From the NCBI GenBank assembly GCA_910574455.1, contig CAJSYZ010000002.1:6161390-6225389 (forward strand): DNA of 64,000 nt, written 5' to 3'. This DNA is from Trichaptum fuscoviolaceum. Lineage: Eukaryota > Basidiomycota > Agaricomycetes > Hymenochaetales > Trichaptaceae. Below are positions 31,373 to 45,291 of the stretch, piece by piece (the stretch's first letter is position 1; the number at the start of each line of letters is the position of its first letter). The notes beneath the pieces are model-generated. The model saw nothing but the letters and a program-made list of their open reading frames with translations, did not search any database and was not told the DNA's origin. The translations under genes were made by a program, and so were the position numbers.

Positions 31373-34300
31373 GATGGCAGACGTCTCCTCACTCCTCCTC
31401 GCCTCCCTCCACCTCGACACCCGCAGACAAGCAAAACAAAACCTACTATCCCTATCTACACAATCCGGACTTCCTGCTCTCCTCCTTCAACTCAAGACCG
31501 TTCGGTGCGACTCGCAGCCAGTGTCTATCTCAAGAACACGATCGAACGGCAATGGGAGGATGAGGACTCGCCTTTGGCAGATGCGGAGAAGATGCAGCTG
31601 AAGAGTCAGCTGGACCCTGTAATGATCGCGCTCTCGAGTCCAGCGGACAAGACATTACGAGCGCAGGTTGTGGAGGCCGTGTCCATTGTCGCAAAATACG
31701 ATTTCCCCGAGCAGTGGCCAGATCTCATCGAACAGCTCGTCTCTTCACTCTTTCTCGACGCTGCAAGCTGTCCGACAATTGTTTCTGTTCTCGAAACTGC
31801 TCACTCGATCGTCGCGCCTCAACACGCTCGGACTCGCTTTACGCGACGATCAACTTTGTTTTGAGCCGCTTCTCGGGCACCTTCCTCCAAATCTTCGCGC
31901 TCACCGCCATCAATCTGCTGAATAGATCGGGAACTGAAGTGATGGCGCAGGCTCAGGTCGTGCTTCTGTCAATCCTCTACGACTTGACGCGCAAGGATCT
32001 GCCTCCCACCTTGGAAGAGTCGCACTTCGCGTTCTTTGGCGCCGAGGAGGGAGTACTCATCAAATTCCTTGCTTGCGACCCCGAGAACATGCGCGGTGAT
32101 CTCGACGATTCAACACCCTCTTTCCCCACCCATATCAAAGCTTTGGTCTTCGAGCTCGCCAAGCTTTATACACATCGATACCCGGAGGTCCACTCGTCTT
32201 CGAATACCGTACCGGCATTTGTTGCAGAGCTGTGGGGGGCTTCTTGGTGGAGGTCAGAGATCTGGAATGGCGTATTACGGACTGGTCAATCATGGAATAT
32301 GCTTCCTCAGCACGGTCATCAGGTCAGGGAACTACAAGGCGACGTTTGCGGAGAGGGAGACGATCAATGTTTTGATCAAAAGCGTAGTTGACCCCAATGT
32401 CACATTACGAGGTGCGCAAAGTTTTTCTTTCATCACGTTCATCTTTACTGATACTGTGTTGTTCCGAAGAGCACAAAGTGGAGCAAATTGAGGACGATCC
32501 TCTGGAGTATGTCCGAGTCGACCTTACTTTCGCGGCCTCCTCTTCGTCCATCGGCGGACTGACTGCGGAGGGCACCGCGTGGCGTCAAGCCGCAGCCGAT
32601 GTCCTTCGGGCACTCGTTGTTTCAGGTTTCGAGGCTGAGACGACCGAAGTCGTCTTGACGTTGATAGGGAACGGATTGGAGGAGTACAACAGGAAGAAGG
32701 GAGATGAAGAGAGCTGGAAGAGGAAGGATGAAAGTGTGTACCTGCTCACGGCAGTGGCAACGGGTGGTGTAACCGCTCAGGTGAGTGAAGTAGTTCATTC
32801 GGAAGCACTGGTGAATGACATTGGCGATCAATAGCAAGGTGTCACAAGCACGAATGCTATTGTAGATGTCGTCCAGTTCTTCTCACAGCACGTGTATGAG
32901 GACCTACAGGCCGATGAAAACTCCGTGCATCCAATTCTCCAGGTTGACGCGATTCGCTTTTTGTATTCATTCCGAAATCAGGTGCGTGACAACCTTTCAT
33001 GCAAGACGAGTGCTAATCAACTATGCAGCTCACAAAAGAACAACTCCTCTCCGACCTTCCTCTTCTCGTCCAGCATCTGCACTCACCGAACTACGTATGC
33101 TATACGTACGCAGCGACGACCATAGAGCGGATATTGTTCATCTAGCGCGGCTCATCCTTACTGTGCGTAAAACAATCTTAAGGCGAATATTCTCTTATAC
33201 TTTCAGCAGCTTCAACCAAGAAGACATTCGGGAGCTTGCGCCTGAATCATGAAGACATTCTTCTCAAAGATCGAGGCGGGTGGGACGCCGGAAAAAAATG
33301 CAGAGAACGACTATCTGATGAAATGTAAGTTGACAATTTTCTCGAAAATAATCTCTCATTAATCCTACCTGTGCCATCCTTAGGTGTCATGCATATTATT
33401 CTGACCGCACGGGCGAGCGACGATAGCCTCGGAGCACGAAGGACTGCTGCGTCGTCTTGTCGCCATCCTCGCGGCAATCTGCAAGAACCCGAGCAATCCT
33501 AACTTCGATCAGATATCTTCGAGAGCATTTCTGCTTTGATTAGGTGAGGACTTTTCGAATGAAAACCATGCAGCATGTTCTGACCGTTGACCAAAACAAA
33601 GGATTTACGGCTGGCGCATCGTGTTAAACATTGGCGACAGTCGAGCAGGCTCTATTTGGTCCATTTACAATCATTCTGCAGTAGGACATCGATCGTAAGC
33701 AGTCTTCTTTCAAGCACTTACAGCATCTGACCCATCATCTATGCAGAATTCATTCCGTACATCTTCCAAATCCTCTCACAGATGCTCGAGCTCCATGACG
33801 GCGACGTGCCTCCTGACTACCGCTCCATCCTCCCTTTCCTCCTCCAGCCCGCTTCCTGGGCGCAAAAAGGCTCTATCTCCACCCTTGTTCACCTCTTGCG
33901 CGCCTTCCTCGCTCGGGACGCCGTGCAGATGGTGCAAACCGGCCAGTTCACGGCCATCCTGGCCGTCGTGCAGCAGAAACTCCTCCCGTTGCGTGGGGCT
34001 TCGAGCTGCTGCAGAGCGTCGTGCGGTACATACCGAGCGGGACGTTGAAGCCGTTGATGAAGAGTGTGGTGACGATGCTGTTAACACGTCTGTGCGCTAG
34101 TTTACTTCTTTGCATCCATCATGGCGATTCCCGTGGACGGTGTTGGCCCCGATTTCTTGATCAGCTCCGTGGAGGAGGTGCAGCCTCAGTGAGTCCGTTT
34201 CTGCACGATGCTGCTACACGGCACGACTAATTCGCGTGACAGACTTTGGTCGCAGCTCTTAGCGAACATGCCACCGATCCCAAAAATGTTTCCAAAGGAC

Positions 34301-34776
34301 AGAAAGCTGGTCATCGTGGGCATCACGCGGATGCTGAAACAGAGCTCGCCGGTGGTCTCGGAGCCTTCGGTACGGCAATGGTAAGTCCAGGTCTCCATTC
34401 ATATCATCTACATTGTACTCATTGCATCCCTAGGCCCGCAGCGTTCACGGAGCTCGTGAAGCTCTTCAGTGCATCCACGCGCCTGAAGTCCGCGCAGCAG
34501 ACCGTGGCGGAGGACCCAGACGAGGCGCTCCGCGCGCTCGACTTCGACGAGCAAGGCGCCGGGTACCAGGCAGCAAACTCGAAGCTCGCGGCGTCCGAGA
34601 CGACCACGGAGGACCCGGTTGCGTACATCGGCGAAGACGTGCGGGCGTATGTCGGGCAGCAGCTGTTGAGCGCGTCTAAGAGTGACCCGCGCGTGAAGTC
34701 CCTGATTGGCATGACGGATCCGGCGTCTTCTGCGCCGTTCCTTCAAGGGTTAGCGGAGTCGGCAAATGTGATTTAG
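31373..34776 (+). pseudogene. CSE1: CSE1/exportin-2 (CAS), near full-length copy ii
   Basis: Starts MADVSSLLLASLHLDTRRQA and covers the importin-beta N-terminal domain (RLAASVYLKNTIERQWEDED, YDFPEQWPDLIEQL), Cse1-type HEAT repeats (VAKYDF, FSGTFLQIFALTAINLLN, TRKDLPPTLEESHFAFFG) and the C-terminus (PVAYIGEDVRAYVGQQLL, LQGLAESANVI). Damage: a deletion/frameshift near 31490, another shift near 31770, a CAG-to-TAG type stop at 33682-33684 relative to copy i, and missing sequence near 33120-33600. Exportin-2 is normally essential, so a working copy must lie elsewhere. The gene is convergent with KDM4 copy b. Confidence 0.72.
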
Positions 34777-35003
34777 ATTGTGGGGCGGACGGAGTGAAAT
34801 AGTTTCTGTGGGAGTATGTTCACATTCTGTGGTTATCAGGATGCACTGTTAAATGTATTTAGTTAGCAATAGTAGATGTCCGAACATTGCATATAACAAA
34901 AGAAAAACATTTATTCAGGTCATTGGGTTGCTACTACACACGTACATATTTAAGTTGATTCTATTAGCATAACATTTGTTTGCTCTTCATAATTACATAC
35001 GAG

Positions 35004-37904
<2,901 letters not shown>

Positions 37905-38852
37905 GTATTCCGAGCATGCCCTCGACAGCGACTCCGAGTGCCATCATCGCGCCGCGACGCGCATTGGGGTCTGCGCTCGACATACCCTGCTTGATGAGGG
38001 TGCTGAATGCCGGGAAGACCTGTGCTGGTGGGAGTCGAGTCGAGAGGGTATCGATGATGCGCAGCGCAGAACGCGAAGGTGCGTCTTCATCTGCGTCGTC
38101 CGGCTCGGCTTCGGTCGTGGTCGACATGAGGCCTTGAAGAATTGCTGGGGCAAGGCCGAGAGACTGAACCTTCGATTTTTTGCTGCACAATGGTTAGATG
38201 GGATATTTAGACAGACAGACAAGTAATACTCACTATTTGATTGTCCATGACAACGCATTGCGAGCCATGATACAAATCTCCTCGTCGAGGTTGGCATTCG
38301 CACCGGCACGAAGGAAGAATTCGACGAGTTGAGGTATAGCTTTGCTGAGCAAAGGCCAATCTTTATCAGTACAATATGATTTGTGAGGTTTGAACCACGC
38401 ACCAGTACCAATAACGTCTCAAAGACATCGAAGAGATGCCTTGCACTCTGCTCATCGCCCGCCTCCGTGCACTGTTGCACAACCGTAATCATTGCCGGGA
38501 GCAATGCCTGGAAAGCCCGAACCTCATTTTTCTCCTCCGAACTGATGTACTGCGCAATCACACCCAACGCGCGAACGGCAGTAACGCAAACCTCGCTGCT
38601 CTCTCGGTCCTGCAGGAGGCTATCGAAGAGCTTGAACAGAGCGGCGATGTGCTCCTGGAATCCTTCGATGATGCTTTCGAGAACAGTGTAGAGGACAAAT
38701 GTTCCAAGCTCGCATTCGTGGACTGTGGCAGATGTGCAGCAGTGGTTGAAAAGAGGAAGGAGGTCGGGCCACTGGCCCAGTGGCATCTCGATGGACGCAA
38801 TCGCAGAGATGACACGCGTAGCTGATCACCAGCAACCACTTCAATAGCCGAG

Positions 38853-39525
38853 CGAGTTCAACCATAGATCAGGAGCAACCATGTCAATAGCCGAATGAGT
38901 TTGACCATAGATCATGTGCAATCATATCAATAGCCAAGCGAGTTCAACCATAGATCACACGCAATCATGTCAATAGCCGAACGAGTTCGACCATAGATCA
39001 TGTGCAATCATATCAATAGCCGAGCGAGTTCGACCATAGATCAGGAGCAACCATGTCAATAGCCGAACGAGTTCGACCATAGATCACACGCAATCATGTC
39101 AATAGCCAAACGAGTTCGACCATAGATCATGTGCAATCATATCAATAGCCGAGCGAGTTCGACCATAGATCAGGAGCAACCATGTCAATAGCCGAACAAG
39201 TTCGACCATAGATCACACGCAATCATGTCAATAGCCGAGCGAGTTCGACCATAGATCAGGAGCAACCATGTCAATAGCCGAACGAGTTCGACCATAGATC
39301 ACACGCAATCATGTCAATAGCCAAACGAGTTCGACCATAGATCATGTGCAATCATATCAATAGCCAAACGAGTTCGACCATAGATCACACGCAATCATGT
39401 CAATAGCCGAGCGAGTTCAACCATAGATCAGGAGCAACCATGTCAATAGCCGAGCGAGTTCGACCATAGATCAGGAGCAACCATGTCAATAGCCGAACAA
39501 GTTCGACCATAGATCACACGCAATC
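38853..39525 (+). repeat. 43-bp satellite array, left part
   Basis: About 16 units of 43 bp with core TCAATAGCCGAGCGAGTTCG. Three unit types differ at the tail: AGGAGCAACC (A), ATGTGCAATC (B) and ACACGCAATC (C). Reading left to right I get A B C B A C B A C A C B C A A C. The last unit is cut after CAATC by the LTR retrotransposon. Confidence 0.95.
39521..39525. repeat. Target-site duplication CAATC (left)
   Basis: CAATC precedes the 5' LTR and is repeated at 45868-45872 after the 3' LTR; a 5-bp duplication is usual for Ty3 elements. Confidence 0.95.
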
Positions 39526-40101
39526 TGTCAGGAATCCGCCTCAGGTTATTTTATTTCTTTTATTTTTCCTTTATTTTCTTTTACGATCATACTCCGAGTC
39601 GGATCCCCGACATGTCCGGTCCGAAACCGGACTTTCTTTGACTCCGATTCTCTTCCTTTTTGCTTAGATTACTTGCCTGTATGTTTGCAGGCCGCTAGGA
39701 CAAGCGCCCTGCAAGCAATTCTCTTTTCTTTCTTTCTTCCGCCACTCCGACTCGAACCTCCGCTCTACCGATGCGGGACCCCGACTAGAGCGGGACCCCG
39801 AACTCCGACTTACGTCAGCGGTATAGGTCGGACCTAGTCGGATCAGGGTCCAGTGGCTTGGTACTGTATAGTTTTTACCTTTGTTCATCAAAACCGCGGA
39901 TCCCCCTGCGAAGCACTCCACTTTTGGCCTCTTGTAAAGTGCTTCTCAGGTGATGTGTTTATCTTTAGCTCTGATGTGTAGAATAGCTTAATTGACTTGT
40001 AAAGTGCTTCTCAGAGTGAGAACCACCGCTCATTGCGTCCGATCGTCGTCTGTGTCCGATTCAGGGTCTCGAAAGCGAAGGAACCACTCTAGGTCGTAAC
40101 A
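39526..40101 (+). repeat. 5' LTR
   Basis: Begins TGTCAGGAATCC and ends GTCGTAACA. Contains a TATA-like TGTATAG near 39865, ACTTTTGGCCT at 39920-39930 (predicted RNA 5' end, see primer site) and two copies of CTTGTAAAGTGCTTCTCAG (39931-39949, 39996-40014). Confidence 0.97.
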
Positions 40102-40103
40102 TT

Positions 40104-40114
40104 AGGCCAAAAGT
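40104..40114 (+). promoter_or_regulatory. Primer-binding site for self-priming
   Basis: AGGCCAAAAGT lies 2 nt after the 5' LTR. It is the exact reverse complement of ACTTTTGGCCT inside the LTR (39920-39930). Tf1-type elements prime reverse transcription with the first 11 nt of their own RNA. The 11-nt match fits that and predicts transcription starting at 39920. Confidence 0.8.
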
Positions 40115-40165
40115 TTGTTCTTTCGACGCCCTGCGATTGCACCGACCGATTTTTGATCCCTCTGA

Positions 40166-41449
40166 ATGGGAAGATTCGGACAAGAAGACTCCGACGAAGA
40201 TATGACCGACCCGATCAACCCCGCGCAAGCAGCGCCCGCGCCAGGCGCTGCTCCGACTCCGACTCCGGGTGCTGCTCCCCCACAGGCCGCACCGCCGCCC
40301 CAGCAGAGCGGAGACCTCCCCCCAGACGTCCTCCAGGCTATCAATGATGCCACCCGACCTCTCCAGTCACACCTGCAGGAGGAGGTGACCGCCGAAAACC
40401 AGCGCCTCCACGACTTCATGAACCTGTTTGTCCGAAATGCGCAGGAAGGCGCGACCCGCACTCCCAAGGGTCCGAAGGTCGGTGCCCCGCCCGCGTTCTA
40501 TGGGCGTACTCCGAAAGATAAGGAGACGGAGAGTATCAGCTTTGAGGAGTGGTCGCAGAAGGTCCGACTTTATGTCCGGATGCGCCCCCAGGAGTTTGTA
40601 GGCAGTCCGACGATGGCCTGTCTATGGGCTGCTTCGCTACTCCGCGGGCCCGCTGAACAATGGGCTCGTCCACACACAACCGCCGCCCTCGAGGGCACCG
40701 AAGTCCCCGCTCTCATGACCGATTTGGAACTCTTCCTGGCGTCCCTCCAGTCCGCGTTCGGACGTCCGAACATCAAGCGCCACGCCGGACAGGAGCTTAT
40801 GAAACTGCGCCAGGGCAAGGACACGGTGTCGGAGTATGCGGCGAAGTTTCGTGCGTTGCTGGTGGAGTCGGAGGTGGACTGGGGGATGGAAGGGAAGATG
40901 TTGGTGTTCGAGACCGGACTCAGCAGTCAGTTCCGCTACGATCTGGCGAGCAAGGAGATCCGGGAGACCAAGAGCTTCGACCAGTGGGTCCGACTGCTTT
41001 GCGAATACGATGAGGACTTGCGTGCGCGTCGGACTGGCTTCAAGCAGAACAACTGGAGTCCGAACTGGGGCTCCCGCTCGCAGACACACCACTCCGCTTC
41101 GCGCGGACCGACTCGGGACCCCGACGCGATGGACATCGATCGCTTGAGCACTGAAGAGATGATGCGCCGCGGACTTTGCTTCCAGTGCGGTGAGCATGGA
41201 CATCTGGCTCGAGACTGTCCGCAGCGGAGCAAGAGATCAAATGTCCGATCGAAGGTGGCTTCACAGACTGCCGCCTCGTCATCCACCGCTCCGCCCGCCG
41301 CCTCTGCGCCCGCCGCCGCTCCCAAGACACCGACTGCGACCCTCGAGGAAGTCCGCGACGAGACTCCGACCGTGAACGCCGCTCGCACTCCGACCGTTGA
41401 CGAAATCGCCAAAGCGGTAGCAGCTGCTCTCAAGAGTCAGGGTTTTTGA
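40166..41449 (+). CDS. gag: Gag of the LTR retrotransposon
   Basis: 427 residues, starting MGRFGQEDSDEDMTDPINPA. An Ala/Pro-rich N-terminus is followed by a retrotransposon capsid region (about 110-300, with FEEWSQKVRLYVRMRP and QELMKLRQGKDTVSEYAAKF) and a basic stretch. One CCHC zinc knuckle follows (CFQCGEHGHLARDC, about 338-351), then an Ala/Pro/Thr-rich tail. It ends at TGA 41447-41449 directly after a GGGTTTT slippery heptamer. Gag packages element RNA into virus-like particles. Confidence 0.95.
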   Translation: MGRFGQEDSDEDMTDPINPAQAAPAPGAAPTPTPGAAPPQAAPPPQQSGDLPPDVLQAINDATRPLQSHLQEEVTAENQRLHDFMNLFVRNAQEGATRTPKGPKVGAPPAFYGRTPKDKETESISFEEWSQKVRLYVRMRPQEFVGSPTMACLWAASLLRGPAEQWARPHTTAALEGTEVPALMTDLELFLASLQSAFGRPNIKRHAGQELMKLRQGKDTVSEYAAKFRALLVESEVDWGMEGKMLVFETGLSSQFRYDLASKEIRETKSFDQWVRLLCEYDEDLRARRTGFKQNNWSPNWGSRSQTHHSASRGPTRDPDAMDIDRLSTEEMMRRGLCFQCGEHGHLARDCPQRSKRSNVRSKVASQTAASSSTAPPAASAPAAAPKTPTATLEEVRDETPTVNAARTPTVDEIAKAVAAALKSQGF

Positions 41450-41485
41450 GTGGGTCTAGGCGCGCGGTCGTTCCGCCAAAGACCC
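41440..41485 (+). promoter_or_regulatory. -1 programmed frameshift site between gag and pol
   Basis: GGGTTTT (41440-41446) is read in the gag frame as G GGT TTT, the X XXY YYZ pattern, and is followed at once by the gag stop TGA. Slipping back one base gives GGG TTT TTG AGT, exactly the pol frame. Five nt further on, GGGTCT (41452-41457) pairs with AGACCC (41480-41485) around an inner GCGG/CCGC hairpin (41464-41467 / 41473-41476). Confidence 0.8.
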
Positions 41486-44400
41486 CGAACCGATTTTCGC
41501 TGTTAGATGATGATGTGTCCGATCCCTCTGTGTACAATCGTACTTCGCTAATACACAAGAGTTTGCGTCGATTCATCCATGTCCCAGTGAGAATAAGTGA
41601 CGGCCGAAAGATTTTGAGCATGAGAGCGCTGCTAGACTGCGGTGCATTTTTGGTGATTATCAACCAGAAGTTGGTGCGGAAGTTCGGACTACGTACTCGT
41701 CCTCTCGACCGACCGATCAAGGTGTACAACGCCGACGATTCGCTGAACCAGAGTGGTCCGATTACAGACCAAGTCCGACTTACTCTGGAGATCGGTGGAC
41801 ACAAAGAAGACGTCGATGCCACAGTGGCAAACATCGGAGACTATCCGTTGATCATTGGGATAGATTGGCTACACCACCATAACCCGGAGATTGATTGGAA
41901 CGACGAGACCATCAGCTTTACGCGATGTCCGAACGAATGCCGCCCTGTCGAAGCGGCAAGAGTCGTAGAAGCCGGACAACCGCTACCCCGCGCCGTTCGC
42001 AAGTTGCGGACCGCGCGATGCAAGAACAGTCGACAGATGCGACCGCGACCGCAGCCCCATGCGAGAGTCTGCGTTGCGGAAGTCGGTGATGATTCAGACG
42101 AGTCGGACAGTGAGTCTGACGACCTTGCGAAGATTCCCCCCGGATTTCGGTACTCCGAAAAGTACATGGACATCTACCATGATGCGGAGCAGTTCTATGT
42201 GGCAGATGATCCGGACTTTGTGCATAAAGTTGCGGCCTCGTATACCTGGTCGCAGGCGATTGCGGAGAAGTCGGCAGTGAAGGAGGGCGACAAGTCCTTC
42301 GAGGAGATGGTCCCCCCGCAGTACCGCGAGTTTGCGAAGGTGTTTTCTAAGTCAGAGGCCGAACGGTTGCCCGAAAGGAAGCCGTTTGACCATGCGATCG
42401 ACCTGGAGCCTGGATCGACCCCTTCGTACAGCAAGATCTATCCTATGGCACCGGCGGAACGTGCAGCCTTGAAGGAGTTCATTGAGGAGAACCTCCGCAA
42501 GGGCTACATCCGTCCGTCGAAGTCCCCCGCCGCTGCTCCGGTCTTCTTCATCAAAAAGAAGGACGGATCGCTTCGGATGGTCGTCGACTACCGAAAACTC
42601 AACGAGATCACCGTCAAAAATCGGTACCCGCTTCCCCTGACCACTGAACTCATCGACTCCTTGAAGAAGGCCCGCGTTTTCACGAAGCTCGACTTGCGGG
42701 CCGGATACAACAATATCCGCATCAAGGAAGGCGACGAGTGGAAGGCCGCTTTTCGGACTCAGGAAGGACACTTCGAACCGACCGTTATGACTTTCGGACT
42801 TACGAACGCACCTGCTACGTTTCAGCGGATGATGAACGAGCTCTTCAAGGACATGCTGGATGTTATTGTCATTATCTACCTCGATGACATCTGCATATTT
42901 TCGGAGAACGAGTCGGAGCACGAGGAACACGTTAAGGAGGTACTCCGACGTTTGGAAAAGTATGACCTGTTCTGTAAGCCCGAAAAGTGCGAGTTCCACA
43001 AGGACTCCATCGAGTACTTGGGCATGATCATTGGCTCTGGAATTATCTCAATGGATCCGAAGAAGGTCGAAGCGGTGGCCGACTGGCCGACTCCGGCGAA
43101 GGTGAAGGACATTCAGGCTTTCTTGGGGTTCGCAAACTTCTACCGACGTTTTATCAAGGACTTCTCGAAGCTGGCAGTTCCCATGACCGAATTGTTGCGG
43201 AAGGATGTCCAGTGGCGCTGGACTACCCGCCAGCAAGAGTCCTTCGATGGTCTGAAGAAGAAGTTTGCGGAGGCACCGGTCCTCGCGATGCCCGACCTCG
43301 AGAAACCCTTCATCCTCGAATGCGATGCTTCGGACTTCGCGACCGGAGCGGTACTTTCGCAGATCGGACCAGATGGTGACATTCACCCAGTGGCCTACTA
43401 TTCGAAGTCCTTAGGCGATGCGGAGAGGAACTATGAGATCCACGACAAAGAGCTCCTAGCCATCGTCCGAGCCTTGGACGAGTGGCGGCACTATCTCGAA
43501 GGAAGTCCGCACAAAATTGATATTGTGTCGGACCACCGAAACCTGCTCTTCTTTGCGGAAGCCCGAAACCTTACGAGACGCCAGGCCCGCTGGAGCTTGT
43601 TCCTTAGCCGTTTTGACTTCCTGATCCGTCACCGCCCCGGACGACTCGGTGGAAAGCCGGATGCGTTGTCCAGGCGCGAAGATCTTCGTCCTGACGGACC
43701 GGACAATACGAACAAGGTCCTGCTGGACACGAACCGCTTCTATACGTTGGCGATGCGACGAGGGATGGTCCGGGCAGAGGGGGATACGGAGTTGTTGCGA
43801 AGGATTCGGGAGTCCGAGAGGTTTGACGAGGAATTGGTCGAGGCGATTGAGAAGGTGAAGGAAGGGGCTCCGCGCGCGCTGGCGAACGATCTGGAGGAGT
43901 GGAACACGGAGGATGGGCTGCTGCTGTACCGGGGTAAGGTCTATGTGCCGAAGGACGAGGAGATCCGCCGCGATATCGTCAAGTTACACCACGATTCGCT
44001 TCCGGTCGGACATCCGGGTCGTTGGAAGACCTACGAGCTGGTGAGTCGGAATTACTGGTGGCCTGGTATGTCCACATTCGTCGAGCGGTACGTGTCGGGG
44101 TGTGACACTTGTATGCGGACGAAGAACATCCCGCAACGTCCGGTGGGTCCGCTTCAGCCCAACGAAGTACCAGACGGACCGTGGCAGGTCATTTCATGCG
44201 ACTTCATCACACAGCTGCCGCAGTCTGGCGAATACGACGCCATCTTTGTGGTTGTAGACCGACTCACCAAGCAGGCCCATTTCATACCGACGACCTCGGA
44301 TATTGACTCCGCGCGGACGGCCGACTTGTTTGTGTCCGAAGTCTGGAAACACCATGGCACACCGCGCAAAGTCATTTCGGACCGGGGTACGCAGTTTGTC

Positions 44401-45249
44401 TCCCGGTTTATGAAAGCGGTACTCCATCGACTCGGGATCGAGGGCGCGACATCGACATCCTTCCACCCGCAAACGGACGGTCAGACCGAGCGGGTGAACC
44501 AGGAGTTGGAACAATATCTCCGCGCGTTCACCGACGTCCGACAGGAAAATTGGTCGGAGTTACTGCCCATGGCGGAGTTTGCGCACAACACTCGAGCGCA
44601 CTCCGCTACCAAGGTGTCTCCCTTCGCGCTGTTGTATGGATACGACCCCGAGTTCACCATCGTACCGAGTGCCGGACTTTCGACGGTACCCGCAGCGGAT
44701 GACCGACTCGACCTGCTTCAGAAGGCTCAGGAGGACGCTCGCGCGGCTCTCGAAGTCGCAGCGGAGCGAATGAAGCGGTATTACGACCAGGGACATGCAG
44801 ACACGCCGGACATTCGACCAGGAGACAAGGTATGGCTCGACGCACGGAATATCGCAATACCGGGCACGCGCAAGCTGAATCCGCGGAGACTCGGACCCTA
44901 CACGGTTTTGCGGAAGATCGGACTCTTGAATTACGAGCTTCAGCTGCCTGCGACTATGCGGATTCACCCAGTGTTCCATGTGTCGCTTCTCACGAAGTAT
45001 ACACCGGACACTATTCCTGGTCGCGTCCAGACACCGCCAGAGCCCGTAAACGTCGACGGCGACGTCGAATACGAAGTATCCAAAGTCCTTAATTCGCGCC
45101 GAAGCGGTCGAGGTCGGACTCTGCAGTATTTGGTTCGCTGGAAAGGCTATAGACCCGAGGAAGACCAATGGATCGATGCCGCGAACATGGAGCATGCCCC
45201 CGCCGTTATCCGAAAGTTCTATCGTCGGTACCCCGACGCCATTCGCTAA
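41446..45249 (+). CDS. pol: Pol of the LTR retrotransposon (PR-RT-RNase H-integrase-chromodomain)
   Basis: About 1267 residues, entered by -1 frameshifting rather than its own ATG. Aspartic protease motif LLDCGAF near residue 65 (Cys where Ser/Thr is usual). Reverse transcriptase with FTKLDLRAGYNNIRI (about 411) and the YLDD catalytic motif (about 478). RNase H starts at ECDASDFATGAVLSQ (about 624). Integrase has an HHCC zinc region (about 847-890) and catalytic D, D, E in SCDFITQLP (about 917), SDRGTQF (about 978) and TDGQTERVNQE (about 1014), then RRLGPYTVLRKIG. The C-terminal chromodomain (about 1207-1263: YEVSKVLNSRR, YLVRWKGY) targets integration to marked chromatin in chromoviruses. No stops or frameshifts seen. 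Confidence 0.96.
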   Translation: MSGSRRAVVPPKTPNRFSLLDDDVSDPSVYNRTSLIHKSLRRFIHVPVRISDGRKILSMRALLDCGAFLVIINQKLVRKFGLRTRPLDRPIKVYNADDSLNQSGPITDQVRLTLEIGGHKEDVDATVANIGDYPLIIGIDWLHHHNPEIDWNDETISFTRCPNECRPVEAARVVEAGQPLPRAVRKLRTARCKNSRQMRPRPQPHARVCVAEVGDDSDESDSESDDLAKIPPGFRYSEKYMDIYHDAEQFYVADDPDFVHKVAASYTWSQAIAEKSAVKEGDKSFEEMVPPQYREFAKVFSKSEAERLPERKPFDHAIDLEPGSTPSYSKIYPMAPAERAALKEFIEENLRKGYIRPSKSPAAAPVFFIKKKDGSLRMVVDYRKLNEITVKNRYPLPLTTELIDSLKKARVFTKLDLRAGYNNIRIKEGDEWKAAFRTQEGHFEPTVMTFGLTNAPATFQRMMNELFKDMLDVIVIIYLDDICIFSENESEHEEHVKEVLRRLEKYDLFCKPEKCEFHKDSIEYLGMIIGSGIISMDPKKVEAVADWPTPAKVKDIQAFLGFANFYRRFIKDFSKLAVPMTELLRKDVQWRWTTRQQESFDGLKKKFAEAPVLAMPDLEKPFILECDASDFATGAVLSQIGPDGDIHPVAYYSKSLGDAERNYEIHDKELLAIVRALDEWRHYLEGSPHKIDIVSDHRNLLFFAEARNLTRRQARWSLFLSRFDFLIRHRPGRLGGKPDALSRREDLRPDGPDNTNKVLLDTNRFYTLAMRRGMVRAEGDTELLRRIRESERFDEELVEAIEKVKEGAPRALANDLEEWNTEDGLLLYRGKVYVPKDEEIRRDIVKLHHDSLPVGHPGRWKTYELVSRNYWWPGMSTFVERYVSGCDTCMRTKNIPQRPVGPLQPNEVPDGPWQVISCDFITQLPQSGEYDAIFVVVDRLTKQAHFIPTTSDIDSARTADLFVSEVWKHHGTPRKVISDRGTQFVSRFMKAVLHRLGIEGATSTSFHPQTDGQTERVNQELEQYLRAFTDVRQENWSELLPMAEFAHNTRAHSATKVSPFALLYGYDPEFTIVPSAGLSTVPAADDRLDLLQKAQEDARAALEVAAERMKRYYDQGHADTPDIRPGDKVWLDARNIAIPGTRKLNPRRLGPYTVLRKIGLLNYELQLPATMRIHPVFHVSLLTKYTPDTIPGRVQTPPEPVNVDGDVEYEVSKVLNSRRSGRGRTLQYLVRWKGYRPEEDQWIDAANMEHAPAVIRKFYRRYPDAIR

Positions 45250-45279
45250 CGAACACGCGCGCTCTTTAGGAGCGCCCTT

Positions 45280-45291
45280 GGAGGGGGATAA
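45280..45291 (+). promoter_or_regulatory. Polypurine tract
   Basis: GGAGGGGGATAA immediately before the 3' LTR, the usual primer for plus-strand DNA synthesis. Confidence 0.85.

Noticed and set aside
39521..39535. tRNA gene or tRNA-primed site near the LTR
   Set aside because: No cloverleaf or A/B box pair found in the window, and the site after the LTR matches the element itself better than a tRNA CCA end.
40102..41433. Long minus-strand ORFs opposite gag and pol
   Set aside because: They mirror the codon pattern of gag and pol and lack any family motif.
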